Positions 33,601 to 40,692 of a stretch of DNA of 64,000 nt are shown here, piece by piece. How positions within the stretch are numbered: the stretch's first letter is position 1; each line of letters begins with the position of its first letter. The notes below the pieces were generated by a model. The model had not been told where the DNA came from and did no database searches. It worked only from the letters and a program-made list of their open reading frames with translations. The stretch spans positions 126,198,970 through 126,262,969 of the forward strand of contig CM043962.1 of assembly GCA_014529385.2 (NCBI GenBank), given 5' to 3'. This DNA is from Adiantum capillus-veneris (taxonomy: Eukaryota; Streptophyta; Polypodiopsida; Polypodiales; Pteridaceae). Made by a program: the position numbers and the translations under genes.

Positions 33601-36600
33601 GCTTGGTAGGGTCTGGAAGGGGTTCCTCTCCAGGAACCGTATATAATGATGTCGCATATTGGCCCCACACATAAGGTGAAGTAATCACTGGGGGAGGGGA
33701 GTGCTCATGGAAGAGTCGCCATGCCTCTCTTGAGTCCCTACTCAAGAACATCTAATGTCACCAGCCAGTGGCAATTCCATTTTTGTTTATTTTCTCTTTC
33801 TTTGGGGAATTTCGTTTGTTTTACCTTTTGGAAACACCCCTCTGGAAATCTAACTGCCCTGCATTGCATAGCCAGTGTGGAACTGTTCAGAGAGAGTCCA
33901 GGCCTGAGGGCTAAAGAGCACTAAGGTTGGACAAGGACTATGGTTAGCCAAAGTGGAGTCATTGGCCAGCCAAAGCGGAATCCTTTGCTACATAGGCTAC
34001 ATTTCAGTTCTGGGTGTGGCTGCAGTGTACAAAGAGGGTCAGATGACCTAGAAGAATGTAATGGCAAAAACTCCTAAATTTTAGGGACTGCTATTTTTGG
34101 ACGGCAAAATGTCTTCGTGTCATTACGTGCAGTTTGACATGGGGATCATTTTGTTACTCTGTGGCCAAGTCAATAGAGGCTGCAGGTGAGATATTTTTAG
34201 ACCCGAGGGTCTAAAACGGGAAAATGCACAACTGAGTGACACTTATGCAAAAACGTGATTTTCAACTGTGAGCTCGTTTTTGAGTGTTGTCACAGGTGGG
34301 AGAGCTTCATTGGAGTGCGGGCTTACCCTCTATATACAGTGAGGTGCAGGATGTCATAACCTGCACACCTCTCACTGCTCTCTCTCTCCCTTATTCTTTA
34401 TAGTTATGCCCCTCTAGTGGGCTTTTCATTTGACCAATGTACAGTTATGTGGGTTCATGCGCGATTGCCGAGGCAAGAGCTTCTTGCACAGGTATTGGAT
34501 TAGCTAGCGGCTAATCCCCTGCAGGTACAGGTGAATTCGGAGAGGTTTCACGTGCAAAATCCCGTCCGATTCAAAGGGCAAGTAGCCCTACACGTGCAAG
34601 AGCTCGAGGACTTGCTACGGATGCGACCGGCACGCGAAACGGAGCCCGAAACAGTGAATTACAGCCTGCTGTATATTTTTGCAGGTTTAGGGTTTCGGCC
34701 CTAAACGAACCCTAATACCCCCAGGAGGTTCAAGGACGCGAGGGGACCGCTGTACAGGTGATCTGACGCATTTTCAGGAAAGAAAACAGAGAATTCAGCG
34801 TGCTGCAGATTCTTGCCAGGTTTTGCAAAGTGTCCGTATGCGTCGGGAAAGTCATCAAATGCGTGGGGATACTGACTGTGAAGGGTCCTAGTATAGTTAT
34901 GCTGCCGAAATCGGGCCAAAACAGAAGAAATTCAGCCCAGATTATGCGAGGCAGCTTGTAGGGAACCACAGCTTTTATTCCCTCTTTTAAAGAATAAAGA
35001 AATACCGAAAGGGGCGCCTATTTAGGGGCCAATCTAGTGTCTGACTCGCATACAGATGCATTCTAGCATATGTATCCGATTCCCCTCTCTTGTGTCATTA
35101 TAGCACAGGTAAAATAGATGACTAATAATGGGTGAAAGCTAAATCAAGGTTTGAAGTAAAGTCTACCGCCCTTTTTGAAGTTAACACGCCGGTTACATGG
35201 TTTCATCGATGGGATTAAATCACTTTTCCCTCAAAAAGTGAGCCTTGGTGAGTTTGGGTTAAAGACACACAGAGAGTTTGGGATGACCTTGAAAACACAG
35301 AGAGTTTGAAAGTAGATCGAGTGGATTTACAGGTGAGAAAGGCTACGAGAGTCTTTCTTTGGATACAGGTGAGAAAGGCTACGAGTCTTTCTTTGGATTT
35401 ACAGGTGAGAAAGGCTACGAAAGTCTTTCTTTGGATACAGGTGAGAAAGGCTACGAGTATTTCTTTGGATACAGGATGGATGGCAACAAGGAAAAGGGTT
35501 CCTCTTCAAAGGATAGACAGCCTATTCCAACTGCACATGAAATTGGCGAGAGTTCAGGCCAAGCAGAGAAAGCTTTGCAGGTTGTTACTAATGCGACCAT
35601 GTTCAAGCAATTGATGGAGAATCCAAGATTTATGGAGTTCATACAATCTTCATCAATAGCACATCAAGTTCAAGGCAGTTTTGGCGTGCCAGGAACAGTG
35701 TTTAGGGGTATACAAGGCATGGTGCCCAACCCCATGTATGCAAACATTGGTTTGCACCCAGGATTTCAGGGCACACAAGGTCAGTTTGGGGTGTCACAAG
35801 GCAACTTGGGTATGGCTGGTTTTTCAATCCCATCAGTGAATATGACACCTAGACATCAACATGTTACTGGCCAGGGAGTACAGATGGCTCCCACAAGTGT
35901 ACCCATTATGCAAACTATCTCTTTTGACAATTTGGAGTCAATGGATAAGCTAAAGCCATACAAAGAAGATGATCAGTGAGTCCATTGACACATTCAATGG
36001 CTTTGATGAGAGGACAAAGGTTTTCTCTTTCCTCGAACAGTTTGACAAAGCATTTGTTGGAAGGAGCATTTAAAGTCAGGAAAGCTGCCACTTTTCTGGA
36101 AAAAAAAAAATGCAAGTCGGTAGTGGAATACACTGTTGTTACAAGGACAGACTCCTTCCACTTGGAATGATTTCATACAGGTACCGAATTAGCTAAAGGC
36201 TAATTCAAAACAGGTACAGGATGATTTAACAAGATTTCTTGCGAGAAATCTCGTGTAAATCAAAGGGCAAGTAGTCCTACTGATACAGAAGATCAAAGTC
36301 TACAAATTGGTGCGATTGGCACGCAAAACAGAGCCCGAAAGAAGAAAATACAGCTTGCTATATTTTTCTGCAGATTTAGGATTTTGACCCTATTTGATGC
36401 CTTTTTGTCCTAAGAGCTTCGGGGAAGCTAGAGGACAGTAATACAAGTGATCTGGAGCATTTTAGGAGCTAAAAACAAAGAATTCAGCGTGTTAAATTTC
36501 CAGGACAAATTTGCAAAAGTGCTCTATTATGTGTGGATAATCACTTGGATATGTGGATTTTTGGTTGTGAAGGTTTCTACTACAGTTATGCTACGGGAAA

Positions 36601-39600
36601 ATGCACAAATGAGTGACACTTGGCACTTTGAGGCCAGTTTACTACTTAAAGAGAAGGCAAAAACGTGATTTTTAGCTGTGAGCTCGTTTTTGAGTGCTGT
36701 CACAGGTGGGAGAGTTTCAATGGAGTGTTGGCTTACCCTCTATGTACAGTGAGGTGCAGGATGTCATGACCTGCACACCTCTCACTGCTCTCTCTGTCCC
36801 TTATTCTTTATGGTTATGCCCCTCTAGTGGGCTTTTCATTTGATCAATGTACAGTTATGTGGGTTCATGCGCGATTGCCGAGGCAAGAGCCTCTTGCACA
36901 AGTATTGGATTAGCTAGTGGCTAATCCCCCACAGGTACAGGTGAATTCGGAGAGGTTTCACATGCGAAATCCCGTCCGATTCAAAGGGCAAGTAGCCCTA
37001 CAGGTGCGGGAACTCGAGGACTTGCTACGGATGCGACCGACACGCGAAACGGAGCCCGAAACAGTGAATTACAGCCTGCTGTGTATTTTTACAGGTTTAG
37101 GGTTTCGGCCCTAAACGGACCCTAATACCCCCAGGAGGTTCGGGGACGCAAGGGGACCGTTGTATAAGTGATCTGGCGCATTTTCAGGGCAGAAAACAGA
37201 GAATTCAGCGTGCTGCAGATTCTCGCCAGGTTTTGCAAAGTGTCCGTATGCGTCGAGAAAGTCATCAAATGCGTGGGGATACTGACTGTGAAGGGTCCTA
37301 GTACAGTTATGCTGCCGAAATCGGGCCAGAACAAAAGAAATTCAGCCTAGATTGTGCGGGGCAGCTTGTAGGGAACCACAACTTTTATTCCCTCTTTTAA
37401 AGAATAAAGAAATACCGAAAGGGGCGCCTATTTAGGGGCCAATTTGGTGTCTGACTCGCATACAGATGCATTCTAGCATCCGTATCCCATTCCCCTCTCT
37501 TGTGTCATTATAGCACAGGTAGAATAGACGACTAATATGGGTGAAAGCTAAATCAAGGTTTGAAGTAAAGTCTACCGCCCTTTTTGAAGTTAACAAGCCG
37601 GTTACATCTGATATAAGTCTCGCTCCATCTGAGCTAGGTAAGCTCGCTTCTTCCGTTGCACAAGGCGTCGGAAAGCAATCCGAGACTCTATAAGTGATGA
37701 CTCCTAAAAGAAGATCCCTCTGAAGCTGGGCTCTCATCTCTCTGCACTCCTCATCATACCAACTATTCTGGGGCATGCTCCCAGAATGTCGTCTCTTACC
37801 CGGCTGAGTGTGTGGGTATGCCATTGATGCAACCCCATGCAGTGTCTGAGTCAGTAGAGTGGTGCACTCCTCCACTGAGAGGCCTCTACCATATGTGCCA
37901 GTTGTGCCTTCCAATAGACGGTCCCAAATCTCCTCTGTATAAACGAAATCAGTCTCTGGAGTAAATGTATAGCGGGTGTGTGACCTGCCTCCTGATGTCT
38001 AGGTTGTACTATACTGAAATTTAACGGACAGTGTCAAGAGAGCATGATCTATTGCTATGCCCATTGGCCTGGCTCCCACTATGAAATCCTGAATGCAGGG
38101 GACAAAGCTCGGTTGTGTCATAACATAATCCACTGTACTTGCCCCATGTCTGTGTGGAAAGCATGTGAAACGGGCTGCTTCGGGAAATCGCTGTAAGCCA
38201 TTAAGTATGGCTAATCCATGTGTAGTCGTCATTTCCATGAGGTATCTCCCATACTCCGTCTGCTCTCTGTCATCTGAGCATCTGTCCAGTCCCAACTCAC
38301 CCACATCCATCTCTCTAAGCATCTCATCTGAAGTGTCGTAGAAGACTGTCTGCGAGTTGTCCGTTCGAGCATTGAAGTCCCCTAGGAGAATGATATCACC
38401 ATCCCTAGAAAACTCCCATATGTCATCATCTAGAATAGAGAAAGGTGACTGCCCTCTGGATGCAGCATACACGGATGTACTGGGAGGAAAGTAACATATA
38501 GCAATATATAGGAATCGACCTGTGTCAGCTCTCAGTCTCACCCACATATATCTAGCATGATCATCTCTTCGTACAATATACAGTAACGGTTGTAGTTCCT
38601 CTCTGAATAGCACTGCTACTCCTCCTGAACCTCTACTCCCATGCTCAAATCTCACATTTGTCCTGTGAGCTGTCTCCCATCTGTATCCCATCACATGTGG
38701 CATTACCTGTCCAAGGGCTTGATGAGTCTCTGAGAAGAATACAATATCCTTGTCTTTGAAATTGTCCTTAAATGCACCCACGTCCAACCTCATAGACCCA
38801 TTACAATTCCAGGTAGCCATCTTCAATGTGGTCCCATAAGTCTCGCACCGTCGTGCAGTGCGTCGCTCTAAAATCACCACCCGTCCATCTCTGTAAAAGG
38901 CTATCTTTCCCTTCTCCCTTGCCGCTATAATCTCTGGCATTACCTCTCTCATATGTGCGAGCTGTGAGAGAGTCAAGTCATCCTCGAGGAAAATACTTGT
39001 CTTTTTGAGAGTAGGCATGCCGCCTCTTCCTCAAGAATTCCTTCTTCTCTTCCAACGACGAGAAGCGTAGTATGAGAGCTCTCCCCTTTGAAGACTCTCT
39101 CGTGCCGTCACTTTTCTTACCTACCCTCCACGCCTTTGTGTGCAAAGGCTTCTCCATCCCCATCATGGATGTAAGGCTTGTGACCTCTTTCTCCACATTG
39201 TTTATGTCCTTGAGACCGGTCACTCTCACGTGTAGTGCTCGCATCCGCCTTCTTTGTTCCTCTTCGAGGGTCATGTTGATAAGCGTCGGTGTACAAGGGG
39301 TTTCTTGACCTTTCCCTTTCTTGGCGACCTCAATCCATTTTTCGGCCTCGTCCGCCTTTTTCTGTGTCCTTGTTCTCATCTCCGCCCATGAAGATGTCTT
39401 TGCCACACTCAGTTTCTCTTCCTCCGTGATCATCCTAACCTGTTGCTTGATTTCCTTGATTTCATCTATTACCGAGGGCTGAAATTCGCCTTCCTCTAGT
39501 CCACTACTTACTCTATCCGCAAGCTCCTGTTTAAGGGCAGAGACTTCTTTTTTGAGTGTCCGTATCTCGGCGTTTGGGTTCTCCTGTTTGAGGGCTGAGA

Positions 39601-40322
39601 ATTCTTCTTTGAGTGTCTGTATTTCTGCGTTAAGGCTCTCTTTCTCCTTCTTCCATTGTGCGCCTTCATTGAAGACTATCTGAAGGAGGTTGGCCTTCTC
39701 CTTCCACCATCCTCTTCCATCTCTGTTTTCCACTCCTTCATTTCCCTCTCCATGTGCGCCATCCGCTTGTTTGTGAGCATGAAGGTTGCCTTTGCACGCG
39801 ACTTGCAACAGGTGAGACATTGACGGCTTCCGCGTCCTGTGCAAGGGAGATTGCTTCCATGTTTTGTTGTTCAAGAGATGTATCGGGCTCACTTACTCGC
39901 GGTCTATGCAACCAGCAAACACGCGGCCCCCTACTGGGTCGGCTCGCGGCAACAATTTCGCATCTGCAAGAGCCCCGCAGGCTCGTGTACTCGTGAGGAG
40001 GACCTGCGCCACAGCCCAGTATGGGCGCCTCTGACGAACAGCCTCTCGCTGCCCCTCTGTCTGGCCGTAAACAATAAGTCCCGCAACCCCCTGTGTAAGG
40101 TATCCGCAGGCAGCCCTGCTCGCTGCTGAGTGTGCATTAACCAGCCCCTCAGGCGACCCGTCTGAGTGTGTATTAACCAGCAGCCCCCACTGTGGGACGG
40201 GCCTACTGTCCCCGCACCTGCAACCAGTAAAGCTTGGTTGCAAAGCTGAGGGCGTTGCCCTAAGGTCTGCAGCCTCGAAACTTGCTCTAGTGTGATGGCG
40301 TGTCTACTCACGGCTCCCACAC

Positions 40323-40365
<43 letters not shown>

Positions 40366-40488
40366 GAAGAGAGTTTTAACGTCGTAGGAAACTATCCCAA
40401 GAGACCTTAAAGATCTAGCCGACGAGGAGTTGAACTCAAGACCTGTTATTCAAGAGGGAAATGGCATAACCAATCTACCACACTTGGG

Positions 40489-40525
<37 letters not shown>

Positions 40526-40571
40526 AACCTGCTTGCTGTCCGCCACAAACCTTCAATTTTGAATTTTGCGC

Positions 40572-40608
<37 letters not shown>

Positions 40609-40633
40609 AAACCTGCGCGTTACTGCTCAGCCT

Positions 40634-40692
<59 letters not shown>

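Larger units (their letters stand above)
33756..37606 (+). mobile_element. Non-autonomous LTR retrotransposon with partial gag
   Basis: Starts TGTCACCAG and ends CCGGTTACA; flanked by TCTAA (33751-33755) and TCTGA (37607-37611), a 5-bp duplication with one change. The left LTR is 33756-35197. The right LTR shares 36597-37606 with it, but the stretch before 36597 differs. The internal part holds only a gag-like frame and no protease, RT or integrase, so mobility would depend on another element. It splits LINE copy 3 between TATCAGA and TTCTTGAG. Confidence 0.85.
28071..40320 (-). mobile_element. LINE copy 3, full length but split by three LTR insertions
   Basis: Minus-strand parts, in element order: leader and ORF1-like region (40320-38850), endonuclease (38850-37612), [LTR element 33756-37606], RT (33752-32609), [solo LTR 30896-32608], C-terminal region (30895-29491), [solo LTR 28216-29485], 3' UTR with (ATTTC)4 ending at 28071. 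Breakpoints rejoin correctly against copy 1. Removing inserts and duplications leaves about 5.4 kb, close to the 5.0 kb of copy 1. (GA)n lies at both outer ends. Its leader (about 39850-40320) is GC-rich and unlike that of copy 1, so the 5' edge is uncertain. Confidence 0.85.

Noticed and set aside
35331-35476. CRISPR-like array
   Set aside because: The units are contiguous tandem repeats without unique spacers, inside a plant LTR element.
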